Notes: generated from the sequence alone by a model not told the origin. A DNA stretch of 64,000 nucleotides from JALORV01 sp963724365 (GCA_963724365.1 CAVRUR010000003.1:124001-188000); one strand, 5' to 3'. Numbered from the stretch's first letter, positions 47,444 to 57,769 are shown. A program made the numbers and translations.

Positions 47444-48705
47444 TCAGTGCTTGTAGCGCGCCAGGGTCAATCCGGTCATGTCGATTTCTGGAGTGCGGCC
47501 GCTCAGCAGGTCGGCGACAACTCGCCCGGTACCGGCCGCCATGGTCCAGCCCAGCGTGCCATGACCGGTGGCCAGCCAGAGGTTCGGATAGCGCGTCGGT
47601 CCGATGATCGGCGTGCCGTCGGGCGTCATCGGCCGCAGCCCGCACCAGAAGGTGGCACGCGTGATGTCTCCAGCCCGCGGAAAGAGATCGGTCACCACGT
47701 GCTCGAGCGTGGCGCGGCGCGCCTCGCGCAGTGCCAGGCTGTAGCCTGCCAGTTCGGCCGTGCCGCCGACACGAATACGATCACCCAGACGCGTGACCGC
47801 GACTTTGTGCGTCTCGTCCATGATGGTCGACTCGGGCGCGCTGGCCCGGCATCGACGATCGGCACGGTGATCGAGTAGCCCTTCACCGGGTAGACGGGCA
47901 GATGAATGCCAATCGGCGCGAGTACCGGCGTCGAGTAGCTGCCCAGCGCACAGACGTAGGCGTCGGCCGACAGCGTCTCCGCCGCGGAGATGGACTGCTT
48001 CGATACGGCCGCCTGCGACCGCGATCGACTCGATGGGCGTGTCAAAGCGGAACTCGACACCGATGTCGCTGGCCATGCCGGCGAGCCGGTTGGTGAACTG
48101 GAAGCAGTCGCCGGTTTCGTCCCCGGGCAACCGCAGTGCTCCGACGAACTTTTCCTGCGTATGCGCGAGCGCGGGCTCGACACGGCAGAAGCCTGCGCGG
48201 TCGAGCACTTCGAACGGCACACCGTATTCGCGCAGGATCTCGACGTCCTTGCCGATACCGTCGAGCTGCTTGGCTGCGTGCGAAAGAGCTGCAGCGTGCC
48301 CTGTTCGCGTTCGTCGTAGGAGATGCCGGTCTCGGCACGAAGTGCCCTCAGGCAATCGCGGCTGTACTCGGCGATCGGCACCATGCGGCTCTTGTTCAGC
48401 CGGTACGCGCGCTCGGTGCAATTGGCGAGCATGCGCATGCCAAAGCGCCATAGCGCAGGATCGAGCATCGGCCAGATGACGAGCGGGCTGTGCCGCATCA
48501 GCATCCACTTGATGGCCTTGACGGGGACACCAGGCCCGGCCCACGGCGCCGAGTAGCCGGGCGAAACCTCACCGGCGTTCGCGAAGCTCGTTTCGAGCGC
48601 CGGACCCGGCTGACGGTCGACGACCGTTACCTCATGGCCCGCCTTGGCCGCGCAATACGCGATCGACGTACCGATCACTCCGCTGCCGAGCACTGCGACA
48701 CGCAT
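47444..48705 (-). CDS. dadA: D-amino-acid dehydrogenase, frame broken
   Basis: About 420-residue FAD enzyme that oxidises D-amino acids to keto acids. It has MRVAVLGSGVIGTSIAYCAA (dinucleotide fold), SFANAGEVSPGYSAPWAGPG, YDEREQGTLQLFRT, LPVYPVKGYSITVPI, RVGGTAELAGYSLAL and TPDGTPIIGPTRYPNLWLAT followed by GHGTLGWTMAAGTG, all as in DadA. Three indels (near 48290, 47975 and 47855) break the frame. AGGAGAACGG precedes ATG 48705. The next gene upstream on the strand is the MFS gene, 18 bases away. Confidence 0.88.
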
Positions 48706-48723
48706 CCGTTCTCCTGTGGAGCC

Positions 48724-50332
48724 TTATTGTCCGAGGGGCTCCGCGATGTAGCGCGAAACCTTGGGCGGTTCTTCACCAATGTGAAAGGCATAACGCCGCT
48801 CGCGCAGCTCGGCGTCGGCCGCGGTGAAGCGGTCGAAGCGCCGCAGGTGGTCGGCCCACGAATCATCGAGAAAGTATTCGATGTAATGCCCCGGCCTGTT
48901 GGTGTCGTGAAACAGTCCCCACGACAGCGCTCCCTTCTGCAGGCGGTTCGCGCGGCTCTCGCGCATCACGGCGGCGAACTCCTCGGCTCGCACCGGGTCG
49001 ATCTGGTAGTCGACGGTGACCATGACCGGACCCATCTGGTGCTCGACCGGAAAGGCCGGCACCGGTTCTGCCAGGATGCGTGCCGGAGTCAGGTCGACCT
49101 CATTCTCGGGATCGGAGTACAGACGACTCGCCAGATATCCGGCGGCGAGGCCCGTCAGCGCTGCCGCAAGGTAGGTCCAGGAGACGTCGATCCAGCTTGC
49201 GACCTGACCCCAGAGTGCCGCGCTCGCCGACGCGGCGCCCATCATCACCATCATGTAGATCGACATGCCGCGCGCGCGCACCCAGTCGGGCAGCGACAGC
49301 TGCGTGATGACCGTCAGCGTGTTGACGACCGCCAGCCACGCCCCGCCAGCCAACATCATGGCGGGTATCGCCGTCCACACATTCGGCGCGAATCCGAGGC
49401 CGACCATCGCGGCAGCCTGCAACAGCGTGCCGTCGCGCAGCAACCGCTGGCGTGAGATCAGCACGCGCAGCCGCGGCAGCAGGAACGCCACGGTGACCGC
49501 GCCCACACCCAGCGACGCCAGCAGCACCGTGTAGGTCCCGGCACTGCCACCGGGCATGCGTTTGGCCACCAGCGGCAGCAGATGCGAACACGGTGGTTGT
49601 CTGCAGGAAGAACGCCGCGATGCGCACCAGCACCGAGCGCATCGCGGGCGACTGTGCAACGTACTGGAAGCCGACTCGCATCGCACCAAAGAAGCGCTCT
49701 CCCGGCAGCACGCTCGGCTTGGGCTCTGAACGCCAGCTCATGATCACGAACCCGGCCGCGAGTGAGAGCACCGCGTTGAGCAGGTACACGTAGGCCGTAC
49801 CCAGGCTCGCGATCAGCGCTCCGGCAATCACCGGGCCGATCACACGCGATGTGTTCATCGCGATGCCGTTCAGCGCCACGGCATTCGGCAGTTCGCGACG
49901 TGTCACCAGTTCCGGAATGATTGCCGCATATACCGGCCAGCGCATCGCCAGCCCGATGCCATTGGCGAAGGTCAGTGCCAGCAACAGTGGCGCACTCATC
50001 CATCCGGCGAATATCGTCACGCTGAGCAGCACCGCATTGGTCGCCACCCAGAACTGCGTGAACATGAACCAGCGCCGGCGGTTGAGAATGTCCGCGAGCG
50101 CCCCGCTCGGCAGTCCGAGCAGGAACACCGGCAGGGTGGACGCCGACTGCACCAGTGCGACCATGACCGGCGAAGTCGTCAGGGTGGTCATCAGCCACGC
50201 GGACGCGACATCGTTCATCCACATGCAGATGTTCGATGTGAGCCAGGTGATCCACAGCAGCCGGAAGACCGGATTGGCGAGCGGCGCCCACGGCGACGTC
50301 CTTGCCGCTGGGTCGGGTCCGGCGTGCGTCAT
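48724..50332 (-). CDS. MFS transporter with C-terminal ABM-like domain, one frameshift
   Basis: About 535-residue protein. Residues 1-~405 are an MFS permease of the EntS/MFS_3 group with ~12 helices: PVFRLLWITWLTSNICMWMN, LPVFLLGLPSGALADILNRR (motif A) and NGIAMNTSRVIGPVIAGAL. The frame shifts near 49590 between LQTTTVFA and SHLLPLVAKRMPGG. The C-terminal ~110 residues (MVTVDYQIDPVRAEEFAAVM, then WGLFHDTNRPGHYIEYFLDD) form a ferredoxin-like antibiotic-monooxygenase-type domain, seen in a subset of this group. It probably exports a small organic molecule; which one is unknown. Confidence 0.85.
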
Positions 50333-50431
50333 GCAGGCATTGTATTGACGTCCTCGGCGGCCTCGTGGCCCTCGCCAACGAAGTCCCCTTGGCCTTCCAT
50401 CCGGCTCAGCTCAGTCCGGGCCGGCTGCGCA

Positions 50432-52102
50432 TTACGCCGACAGCGCACGCTCCAGCAATGGCGCGACGTCGATGCCGACGGGCAGCGTGCCGAACGTGCG
50501 CCCCCACGTGGGGGATGCCAGACGCGATGTGCAGAAAGCCTCGGCGACGTCCGACCGGCTGCCGCTGAGCAACAGCGCGGCCTGAACGGCAAGCGCAATG
50601 CGTTCCGTCAGCTCACGTGCCTGCGCCTCGGCGAGATCCGGACGCGCAAGGTCATCGGCCAGCGCCGCGGTGTAGGCGTCATAGGGTCGACTGGCACCGC
50701 GCACCGCGCGCAACTCCTCGATCAGTGCTTCGCGCACCGCGGGAACCCGGCCCAGCGCGCGCAGCACGTCCAGGCACATGACGTTGCCCGAGCCTTCCCA
50801 GATCGAGTTCAGCGGTGCTTCGCGGTAGAAGCGCGCGAACGGACCCTCCTCCACGTAGCCGTTGCCTCCCATGATCTCCATCGTCTCCGCTGCAGCGGCG
50901 GGGAGGCGTTTGCAGATCCAGTATTTCGCCGCCGGTGTCAGCACGCGCGCGATCAGTGCCTCGTGTTCATCGCGCTGGTGGCGGCCGTCGAAGGCGCGCG
51001 CCAACCGCAACGCCAGCAGCGTGGCCGCCTCGGATTCGAGCACCAGGTCGGCGAGCACGCTGCGCATCAACGGCTGCTCGGCAAGCTTGCGACCGAATGC
51101 CGCCCGTTCTCGTGCGTGATGTAGAGCATGCGTGAGCAGCGCCCGCAGGATGCCAGCGGATGCGATCGCGCAGTCCAGCCGCGTGTGCGTACCCATCTCG
51201 AGGATGGTCGGTATGCCGCGGCCGATTTCACCGACCAAATAGCCCTCGGCGCTGTCGAACTCGACCTCGCTCGATGCATTGGAGCGGTTGCCAACCTTGT
51301 CCTTGAGGCGCTGCACCGAGATGGCGTTGCGCTTTCCGTCGGCGCGCCAGCGCGGCAGCAGGAAGCACGACAGACCGGCCGGCGACCCGCGGTCGGTCTG
51401 CGCCAGCACCAGGTGGGCATCGCACTGTGGGGCCGAGAAGAACCACTTGTGACCGGTGATGCGATAGCGCTCGCCCCAGTCGTCGCGACCGTCAGCTTCT
51501 GCGAAAGTCGTGTTGGTACGAACGTCCGAGCCGCCCTGCTTTTCCGTCATGCCCATGCCGAGCAGTGCACCGCGCTTGCCATCCACCGGGCGCGAAGCAG
51601 GGTCGTAGTCGTGCGAGAGGATGCGCGGCAACCAGTCGCGCGCGATGCCCGGCACCACCGCGGCCTGGCGTTGCATCACAGGCACGACCGCGTAGGTCAT
51701 CGTGACCGGACATTGGGCGCCGTTTTCCACCTGCGAGAGCAACAGATACTTCGCAGCGCGCGCTACCTGTGCACCCAGCTTTGGATCGGCCCAGGGATCG
51801 GCATGAACACCCGTGGCGACCATCAGCCGCATGATGTCGTGCCATGCGGGATGGAATTCGACCTCGTCGATGCGTCGACCGCTGCGGTCGAAGTTGCGCA
51901 ATTGCGGCGGGAACGCGTTCGCGAGCCGCGCCCATTCCGCTACTTCCTGGCTGCCCAGCCGGTCGCCGAGCGTCCGCAGGGCAGCATCGGCCCACCCGGC
52001 ACCGAGCCGTTTCACACCCTCCTGCAGCGCCGGATCATTCGTGTAGAGATTGCGGCCGACGAACGCGGTCGACTGGTTGGTGACTTCGTGGGTCGCGTTC
52101 AT
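50432..52102 (-). CDS. aidB: AidB-like acyl-CoA dehydrogenase
   Basis: 556-aa flavoprotein. It opens HEVTNQSTAFVGRNLYTND, characteristic of AidB. Then LLLSQVENGAQCPVTMTYA, GMGMTEKQGGSDVRTNTT, GHKWFFSAPQCDAHLVLAQT, and IMGGNGYVEEGPFARFYREA with LNSIWEGSGNVMCLDVLR (catalytic Glu region) and the C-terminal extension. E. coli AidB is induced in the alkylation response, binds DNA and shows weak isovaleryl-CoA dehydrogenase activity; homologues elsewhere may act only on acyl-CoA. Length and all blocks fit the family. Confidence 0.93.
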   Translation of the reverse strand: MNATHEVTNQSTAFVGRNLYTNDPALQEGVKRLGAGWADAALRTLGDRLGSQEVAEWARLANAFPPQLRNFDRSGRRIDEVEFHPAWHDIMRLMVATGVHADPWADPKLGAQVARAAKYLLLSQVENGAQCPVTMTYAVVPVMQRQAAVVPGIARDWLPRILSHDYDPASRPVDGKRGALLGMGMTEKQGGSDVRTNTTFAEADGRDDWGERYRITGHKWFFSAPQCDAHLVLAQTDRGSPAGLSCFLLPRWRADGKRNAISVQRLKDKVGNRSNASSEVEFDSAEGYLVGEIGRGIPTILEMGTHTRLDCAIASAGILRALLTHALHHARERAAFGRKLAEQPLMRSVLADLVLESEAATLLALRLARAFDGRHQRDEHEALIARVLTPAAKYWICKRLPAAAAETMEIMGGNGYVEEGPFARFYREAPLNSIWEGSGNVMCLDVLRALGRVPAVREALIEELRAVRGASRPYDAYTAALADDLARPDLAEAQARELTERIALAVQAALLLSGSRSDVAEAFCTSRLASPTWGRTFGTLPVGIDVAPLLERALSA

Positions 52103-52159
52103 GTCAGTCTCGCGCCAGGTGCACCAGCGGACGGCGCGAACTCATCCTCCAGCAGTAAG

Positions 52160-53584
52160 TTACGGCATGTCTCCGAGCAACTCCCGCAATGCGAGGAATT
52201 CGCGACGCGTGCGCGGCCCGTAGGTTGCAAACCTCGGCTGCGGATTGTTCAGGTACTCGTCGCGCGCCTTCTTCACGCGGTCCTTCGACAGCCGTCGCCT
52301 GAGCACAGTCGCATCGAGACCGTACACGCGCATCGCGTTCAGTCCGAAGATCTTGCGCTTGATCGCAGGCGTCAGCGCCGGGTAGCCGAATTTGTCCTGG
52401 AACTCGCGGCTGATCTCGAAGGCGCGGAAGGCCTGGATCTGGTCCTGCGGGCTGCCGTACCAGATCGAATCCGTGCCCCACAGGATGTTGTCTTCGCCGA
52501 AGGTAACGAGCAGCTTGCCCATCAGGTGCGCGGCCTGGTCCGGGTCGCGCATCACAAAGCGCCAGGTGCTGCCAAGTTCCGCGTAGACGTTCTTCGGACG
52601 GCCCGCCTCACGCATCGAGCGCACCAGCACGTCGACTCCGGCTTTCGCCTGCGGGTCGTACGGACCTTCCTTGACGCCGGTGTCGAAGCCCGAGTGATAG
52701 ATGAGAAACACCATGTCCGGGTAGCGCACCGCGGCCGGCCCGACGTCGCGCGAAGTCGAGTACTCGTAGCCACGCGGCCCGAACGCAAGGCCCTTGTGCA
52801 CGGCGATGTTGCGCACCTTCAGTTTTCGTGCACGCTCGATGAACGGTGCGCCGTAGGTGTCGTCGTCGAGGAAGAAACCCGCCGCCCCATCGCGTGGGCC
52901 GAACTGGGTGTAGGTCTTGAACGCCGCGACAGGGAAGCGCGTGACCTGCGCTTCCATGCCGTCGATCTCGCCGGGCAGGGTCGGCATGCAGCGGCCGTGC
53001 AGCAGCAGACGCTCGGTCCCGTCGAGCGTGTTGGCCGCGAGGCACGTCGCCCCTGCCGCTTCAAAGTCGAGCGGGTTCGTGTCGAGTCCGCCCGGTACAT
53101 GCGACAGCACGCCCATCGCGGTATCGCTGTCCATGAACACGTCCTTCAGCAGCGCGCCGCTGGAGAAACACTCGACATGATCAGACTGTCCGCAGTTGCT
53201 GTTCGGCATGCTTTTGAAGGCGTTCGGGCCAGCGGCCTTGCGCCACGCCCCTTGCGGATTCACGTGGTGCAGCTGAACGTCGAAAATGAACTCGTCACCG
53301 CTGACGGCGGCCTGCGCGGCTGCCAGTTCAAATGGTGCTTCCGGCGCGATGTCGTACCGTCCGCCCCGCTTTCCAGCGGCGGCAAATACCTGGTTAAACG
53401 CCGCGAGTGCCGCCGCGGCGCCGAGCTGCGAAACGACGTAACGTCGTCTCGACAAACCGATCCGCCGCGCTGCCGCTTCCACCCGCGCTTGCGCGAGTTG
53501 CCGGGCCGCGAGGGCATCGCACGGCAGAGCGACTGGCTCGAACTCGCCGTTCGAGGTGGTGTCGAGCTTGATCGGAAGCCGCAC
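52160..53584 (-). CDS. Amidohydrolase-2 family metallohydrolase with TAT-like leader
   Basis: 474-aa protein from GTG 53584, giving (M)RLPIKLDTTSNGEFEPVAL; upstream codons overlap the VOC gene and are unlike the family. A twin-arginine-like stretch (RRIGLSRRRYVVSQLGAAAA) precedes a TIM-barrel amidohydrolase: EFIFDVQLHHVNPQG, RNIAVHKGLAFGPRGYEYS, MVFLIYHSGFDTGVKEGPYD, ILWGTDSIWYGSPQDQ and the tail FGLNAMRVYGLD. The Asp in GTDS and the His in YHSG fit metal ligands. These enzymes decarboxylate or hydrolyse aromatic or cyclic carboxylates; the substrate is unknown. Confidence 0.85.
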   Translation of the reverse strand: MRLPIKLDTTSNGEFEPVALPCDALAARQLAQARVEAAARRIGLSRRRYVVSQLGAAAALAAFNQVFAAAGKRGGRYDIAPEAPFELAAAQAAVSGDEFIFDVQLHHVNPQGAWRKAAGPNAFKSMPNSNCGQSDHVECFSSGALLKDVFMDSDTAMGVLSHVPGGLDTNPLDFEAAGATCLAANTLDGTERLLLHGRCMPTLPGEIDGMEAQVTRFPVAAFKTYTQFGPRDGAAGFFLDDDTYGAPFIERARKLKVRNIAVHKGLAFGPRGYEYSTSRDVGPAAVRYPDMVFLIYHSGFDTGVKEGPYDPQAKAGVDVLVRSMREAGRPKNVYAELGSTWRFVMRDPDQAAHLMGKLLVTFGEDNILWGTDSIWYGSPQDQIQAFRAFEISREFQDKFGYPALTPAIKRKIFGLNAMRVYGLDATVLRRRLSKDRVKKARDEYLNNPQPRFATYGPRTRREFLALRELLGDMP

Positions 53585-53604
53585 TCGGTCAACCGGAGCG
53601 CGAA

Positions 53605-54069
53605 CTACTTGCAGAACATCGCTTCCATGCGCCTCTGTCCTTCGGCCTCGCTCACGTCTTCCATGTGCGTGCCGATCGACCACTGAAAGCCGTACGGGTC
53701 CTTCAGAGTCCCGGTGCGGTCACCGTAGAACTGATCCTCCACCGGTCGCACCTGCGTGCAACCGGCCGCCAGTGCGCGCGCGAAAGCCGCGTCGACGTCG
53801 GGTACGTAGATCATGAAGGACACCGGCGAGCCGCCGAGCAGGGCCGGACTCTGGTTGCCCCACTCCGGGTTCTCCTCGGCCATCATGATGTGCGAGTCGC
53901 CGATCCTGATCTCGGCGTGCGCGTACTTGCCGTCAGGCATCGTCAGCTTCATCACCAGTTCGGCGCCGAGTGCGCGCCGATAGAACTCGACCGCCGCCAC
54001 CGCGTCGCGGATCGCGAGGTACGGCGTCACCGAGTGGTATCCCGCGGGCGGGGTCGTGACCTTGGCCAT
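53605..54069 (-). CDS. VOC (PhnB/glyoxalase-like) protein
   Basis: 154-aa single-domain vicinal-oxygen-chelate protein. YHSVTPYLAIRDAVAAVEFY, YAHAEIRIGDSHIMMAEENP, VSFMIYVPDVDAAFARALAA, QFYGDRTGTLKDPYGFQWSI, with the tail MEDVSEAEGQRRMEAMF typical of PhnB-like proteins. Metal-binding His/Glu positions are only partly kept, as in many members. The function is undefined. It lies between coxM and the amidohydrolase gene, in the same direction. Confidence 0.92.
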   Translation of the reverse strand: MAKVTTPPAGYHSVTPYLAIRDAVAAVEFYRRALGAELVMKLTMPDGKYAHAEIRIGDSHIMMAEENPEWGNQSPALLGGSPVSFMIYVPDVDAAFARALAAGCTQVRPVEDQFYGDRTGTLKDPYGFQWSIGTHMEDVSEAEGQRRMEAMFCK

Positions 54070-54112
54070 GGCTGCCTCCGTGCCAGAAAAACGGTGGGTG
54101 AACGCTGCGAAG

Positions 54113-54907
54113 TCAGGCCACTGCGGCCACCGCCCGCTTGGCCAGCACGGTGATCAGGTGCGCGCGATATTCGGCCGACGCGTGCAGGTCGGAGTTCAGT
54201 CCCGATGCTGGCACGCTGACGCCGTCGCAGGACGCCGGCGCGAACTTCGCGGCCAGTTTGTCTTCGAGTGCCTTCACCCGGAACACGACAGAACCGGCCC
54301 CGGTCACCGCAACGCGCACACCCCCTGATGTCTTCGCGACAAACACGCCGACCAGCGCGAAGCGCGAAGCCGGTTGCTTGAACTTCAGGTAAGCCGCCTT
54401 CTCGGGCACCGGAAAGTGCACCGCCGTGATGATCTCTCCGGCGGCCAGCGCGGTTTCGTACAGGCCCTTGAAGAAATCGTCGGCCGCGATCGTGCGCCGG
54501 TCAGTTTGCACGGTCGCGCCGAGCCCTAGCACGGCAGCCGGGTAGCAGGCCGCCGGGTCGTTGTTCGCGAGCGACCCGCCGATCGTGCCGCGGTTGCGCA
54601 CCTGGCGATCGCCGATGCCGCCGGCGAGCTGGGCCAGCGCCGGGATGCGTGACTGCACATCCTTCGATGCGGCCACCGCCGCGTGTGTCGTCATCGCGCC
54701 CACGACGACCTTGTTGCCGTCGACCCGGATGCCCTGCAGGTCGGTAATGCCGGCGAGATCGATCCAGCCGGTCGGCGCCAGCAGGCCGAGCCGCATCGAG
54801 GGCAATGTGGACTGCCCCCCGGCGAGGATCTTGTCGTCGCCGTGCTGGCCGGCCAGTTTGACAGCGTCGGCCACCGAGGCGGGGCGGTGATAGTGCATCG
54901 ATTCCAT
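54113..54907 (-). CDS. coxM: Molybdenum hydroxylase FAD subunit, CoxM-like
   Basis: 264-aa flavoprotein subunit of a xanthine-oxidase-family enzyme. The FAD-binding motifs AGGQSTLPSMRLGLL and RNRGTIGGSLANNDPAACYP are intact; ILAGG and the C-terminal CO_deh_flav_C domain (ASRFALVGVFVAKTSGGVRV) follow. Two in-frame ATGs lie close together; GAGGAG touches the first (54913) and stands properly before 54907, which I use. It takes electrons from the iron-sulfur subunit. Gene order on the strand is coxS-coxL-coxM. Confidence 0.93.
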   Translation of the reverse strand: MESMHYHRPASVADAVKLAGQHGDDKILAGGQSTLPSMRLGLLAPTGWIDLAGITDLQGIRVDGNKVVVGAMTTHAAVAASKDVQSRIPALAQLAGGIGDRQVRNRGTIGGSLANNDPAACYPAAVLGLGATVQTDRRTIAADDFFKGLYETALAAGEIITAVHFPVPEKAAYLKFKQPASRFALVGVFVAKTSGGVRVAVTGAGSVVFRVKALEDKLAAKFAPASCDGVSVPASGLNSDLHASAEYRAHLITVLAKRAVAAVA

Positions 54908-54926
54908 CGTCATCTCCTCAGTGTCG

Positions 54927-57293
54927 TTACACGCGGGTCGCCGTGCGGATGGTTTTCCACACCGTGTGCGGCGTCGCGGGCATCGGCACGTCCTTGACGC
55001 CCAGGTGCGCGAGCGCATCGGTGAGCGCATTGATGACGGCCGCCGGCGAGCCGATCGCACCGGCCTCGCCGCATCCCTTCACGCCGAGCGGGTTGTGCGT
55101 GCACGGCGTGCCCTTGGCGGTCTCGACCGTGAACTTCGGCAGGTCGTCGGCACGCGGCATCGCGTAGTCCATGTAGCTGCCGGTGACGAGCTGGCCGTCC
55201 TCGTTGTAGATGCCGTGCTCGAGCAATGCCTGGCCGATGCCCTGAGCCAGTCCGCCGTGCACCTGCCCCTCGACGATCATCGGATTGATGACGTTGCCGA
55301 AGTCGTCGCAGGCCGCAAAGCGGTCGATGCGCACGACGCCGGTTTCGGGATCGACCTCGACCTCGCAGACATACGAGCCCGCCGGATACGTGAAATTGGT
55401 CGGGTCGTAGAACGCGTTTTCGTTGAGTCCCGGCTCGAGCTTGTCGAGTGGGTAGTTGTGCGGCACGTAGGCCGCCAGCGACACCTCGGCAAACGCCTTC
55501 TTGCGGTCCGTGCCGGCCACTCGAAACTCGCCGTTGGAAAACTCGATGTCGGCATCGCTCGCTTCCAGCAGGTGGGCCGCAATCTTCTTACCCTTGGCGA
55601 CCACCTTGTCGATCGCCTTCACGATCGCGGTGCCGCCGACCGCGATCGAGCGTGAGCCGTAGGTGCCCATCCCGAACAGGATCTTGCCTGTGTCGCCGTG
55701 CTGGATGTCGACATCGTCGAGCGGAATGCCGAGCCGGTCCGCCACGACCTGCGCGAACGTCGTTTCGTGTCCTTGCCCGTGCGAATGCGATCCGGTGAAC
55801 ACCGTCACCTTGCCGGTCGGATGGACGCGCACCTCGCCCGCCTCGAAAAGGCCCGCGCGCGCGCCGAGCGCGCCAGCGATGTTCGACGGCGCCAGCCCGC
55901 AGGCCTCGATGTAGCAGGAGTAGCCGAGCCCGCGCAGCAGGCCCTTGTTAGCGCTCTCCGCCTTACGGGCGGCGAAGCCCTTGACGTCCGCGAGTTCGAT
56001 CGCCCGTGTCAGCGTGGCGTTGTAGTCGCCGGTGTCGTAGCTCAGCCCGACCGGCGTGGCGTACGGGAAGGTCTTGATGAAGTTGCGCCGGCGCAGTTCG
56101 GCCGGATCGATCTTCAATTCGCGCGCCGCGGTCTCGACGATGCGCTCGACGACGTAGGTCGCCTCCGGGCGTCCGGCGCCGCGGTAGGCATCGACCGGCG
56201 CGGTATTCGTGAACACCGCCTTCACTTCGCAGTAGATCGCCGGCGTCGTGTACTGGCCCGCCAGCAGCGTCGCGTACAGGATCGTCGGGATGCACGAGGC
56301 GAAGGTCGACAGGTACGCCCCCATGTTCGCCGTCGTATGCACGCGCAACGCGAGGAACTTGCCGTCCTTGTCGAGCGCGAGTTCCACAGTGCTGACGTGA
56401 TCGCGACCGTGGGCGTCGGAGAGAAAGCTCTCTGAGCGCTCGGCGGTCCACTTGATTGGTCGACCCACGCGCTTGCTCGCCCACACCAGCGCGGTCTCTT
56501 CGGCGTACAGATAGATCTTCGAGCCAAAGCCGCCGCCGACGTCGGGTGCCACCACGCGCACTTTGTGCTCGGGCAATCCCAGCACGAAGGCGGTCATCAG
56601 CAGGCGTTCGACATGCGGGTTCTGGTTTGAAACGTACAGTGTGTAGGCGTCGCCGGCGCGGTCATACGCGGCATTCGCGGCGCGCGGCTCGATAGCATTC
56701 GGTATCAGCCGGTTGTTCGCGAAATGGAGCTTCGTGATGTGCGCCGCCTTCGTGAACGCCGCGTCGGTCGCGGCCTTGTCGCCGCACCCCCAGACATAGC
56801 AGACGTTGTTCGGCGCGATGTCGTGCACGGCGGTCTTCGCCTTGTCGGCGGTGCCGGTGTCGACCACTGCGGGCAGGATCTCGTAGTCGACGTCGACGAG
56901 GTTCGCCGCTGCCTTCGCCTGTGCAACAGTCTCGGCAACGACCAGCGCGACATGGTCTCCGACATAGCAGACCTTGGCCTCCGCCAGCACCGAATGCTTC
57001 GGCTCCTTCATCGGCGTGCCGTCGAGGTTGTTGATCTGCCAGCCGCAGGGCAATCCGCCGACTCCGGCCATGTCCTTGCCGGTGAACACGCCGAGCACAC
57101 CGTCCGCCTTGCTGGCCGCGCCAGTGTCGATGCCGCGGATCTTCGCGTGCGCGTGCGGGCTACGCACGAAGACACCGTAGCTCTGGCGAGGCAGCGTGAT
57201 GTCGTCGGTGTACTGGCCGCTGCCACTGAGGAAGCGGAAGTCCTCCTTGCGCTCGACCGACTTGCCGATGAAACCCGCTTTGGGATCGTTCAT
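54927..57293 (-). CDS. coxL: Molybdenum hydroxylase large subunit, form II CoxL
   Basis: 788-aa Moco-binding subunit. It starts KAGFIGKSVERKEDFRFLSG, with VGDHVALVVAETVAQAKAAA, VRVVAPDVGGGFGSKIYLYA, the active-site loop VDAYRGAGRPEATY (~366-372), CGLAPSNIAG, SHSHGQGHETTFAQV, and PLGVKGCGEAGAIGSPAAVI with the catalytic Glu region GCGEAGAIG. True CO dehydrogenases have AYRCSFR, with the Cys that binds copper; AYRGAGR marks form II enzymes, whose substrates are mostly unknown organic compounds such as aldehydes or purines. AGGAGGCGCG precedes ATG 57293. Confidence 0.95.
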   Translation of the reverse strand: MNDPKAGFIGKSVERKEDFRFLSGSGQYTDDITLPRQSYGVFVRSPHAHAKIRGIDTGAASKADGVLGVFTGKDMAGVGGLPCGWQINNLDGTPMKEPKHSVLAEAKVCYVGDHVALVVAETVAQAKAAANLVDVDYEILPAVVDTGTADKAKTAVHDIAPNNVCYVWGCGDKAATDAAFTKAAHITKLHFANNRLIPNAIEPRAANAAYDRAGDAYTLYVSNQNPHVERLLMTAFVLGLPEHKVRVVAPDVGGGFGSKIYLYAEETALVWASKRVGRPIKWTAERSESFLSDAHGRDHVSTVELALDKDGKFLALRVHTTANMGAYLSTFASCIPTILYATLLAGQYTTPAIYCEVKAVFTNTAPVDAYRGAGRPEATYVVERIVETAARELKIDPAELRRRNFIKTFPYATPVGLSYDTGDYNATLTRAIELADVKGFAARKAESANKGLLRGLGYSCYIEACGLAPSNIAGALGARAGLFEAGEVRVHPTGKVTVFTGSHSHGQGHETTFAQVVADRLGIPLDDVDIQHGDTGKILFGMGTYGSRSIAVGGTAIVKAIDKVVAKGKKIAAHLLEASDADIEFSNGEFRVAGTDRKKAFAEVSLAAYVPHNYPLDKLEPGLNENAFYDPTNFTYPAGSYVCEVEVDPETGVVRIDRFAACDDFGNVINPMIVEGQVHGGLAQGIGQALLEHGIYNEDGQLVTGSYMDYAMPRADDLPKFTVETAKGTPCTHNPLGVKGCGEAGAIGSPAAVINALTDALAHLGVKDVPMPATPHTVWKTIRTATRV

Positions 57294-57301
57294 CGCGCCT
57301 C

Positions 57302-57769
57302 CTACTTCATCGCCGCCGCGCCCTGCGCGACGGCCTTGACGATGTTCTGGTAGCCGGTGCAGCGGCACAGGTTGCCTTCCAGTCCCTCGCGGATCTGCGT
57401 GTCGGTCGCATGCGGGTGATGCTGCACGAGATCGATCGCGCTCATCACCATGCCCGGCGTGCAGAAACCGCACTGCAATCCGTGGCAGGCCTTGAACGCA
57501 GCCTGCATAGGATGCATGCCGTCGGCCGGCGTGATGCCCTCGATCGTCGTGACCTCGGCACCGGCCATCTGCACCGCCAGCACATTGCAGCTCTTGACGG
57601 CGCGGCCGTTGACGTGGACGGTGCAGGCGCCGCACTGCGCCGTATCACAGCCGACATGCGTGCCGGTCAGGCCGAGCTCCTCGCGCAGCAGCGTTACGAG
57701 TGAAGTTGATGGATCAACGTCGGCCGAAACGGCCTTGCCGTTGACCCGCAATGAAAGCGGGACAGGCAT
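57302..57769 (-). CDS. coxS: Molybdenum hydroxylase iron-sulfur subunit, CoxS-like
   Basis: 155-aa protein with two [2Fe-2S] sites. The N-terminal plant-ferredoxin-like cluster uses C41, C46, C49 (GCDTAQCGACTVHVNG) and C61; the C-terminal four-helix cluster uses C100, C103 (LQCGFCTPGMVM), C135 and C137 (NLCRCTGYQNI). ATG 57769 gives the normal family length. It is first of coxS-coxL-coxM (8 bases to coxL) and divergent from xdhC, with 200 bases between the starts. Confidence 0.95.
   Translation of the reverse strand: MPVPLSLRVNGKAVSADVDPSTSLVTLLREELGLTGTHVGCDTAQCGACTVHVNGRAVKSCNVLAVQMAGAEVTTIEGITPADGMHPMQAAFKACHGLQCGFCTPGMVMSAIDLVQHHPHATDTQIREGLEGNLCRCTGYQNIVKAVAQGAAAMK

Noticed and set aside
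51128..53686. 852-aa plus-strand ORF
   Set aside because: Antisense to aidB and the amidohydrolase, both strongly supported; composition is His/Arg/Val-rich shadow type.
54927..57293. Aerobic CO dehydrogenase
   Set aside because: The active-site loop is AYRGAGR, lacking the Cys of AYRCSFR, so CO oxidation is not supported.
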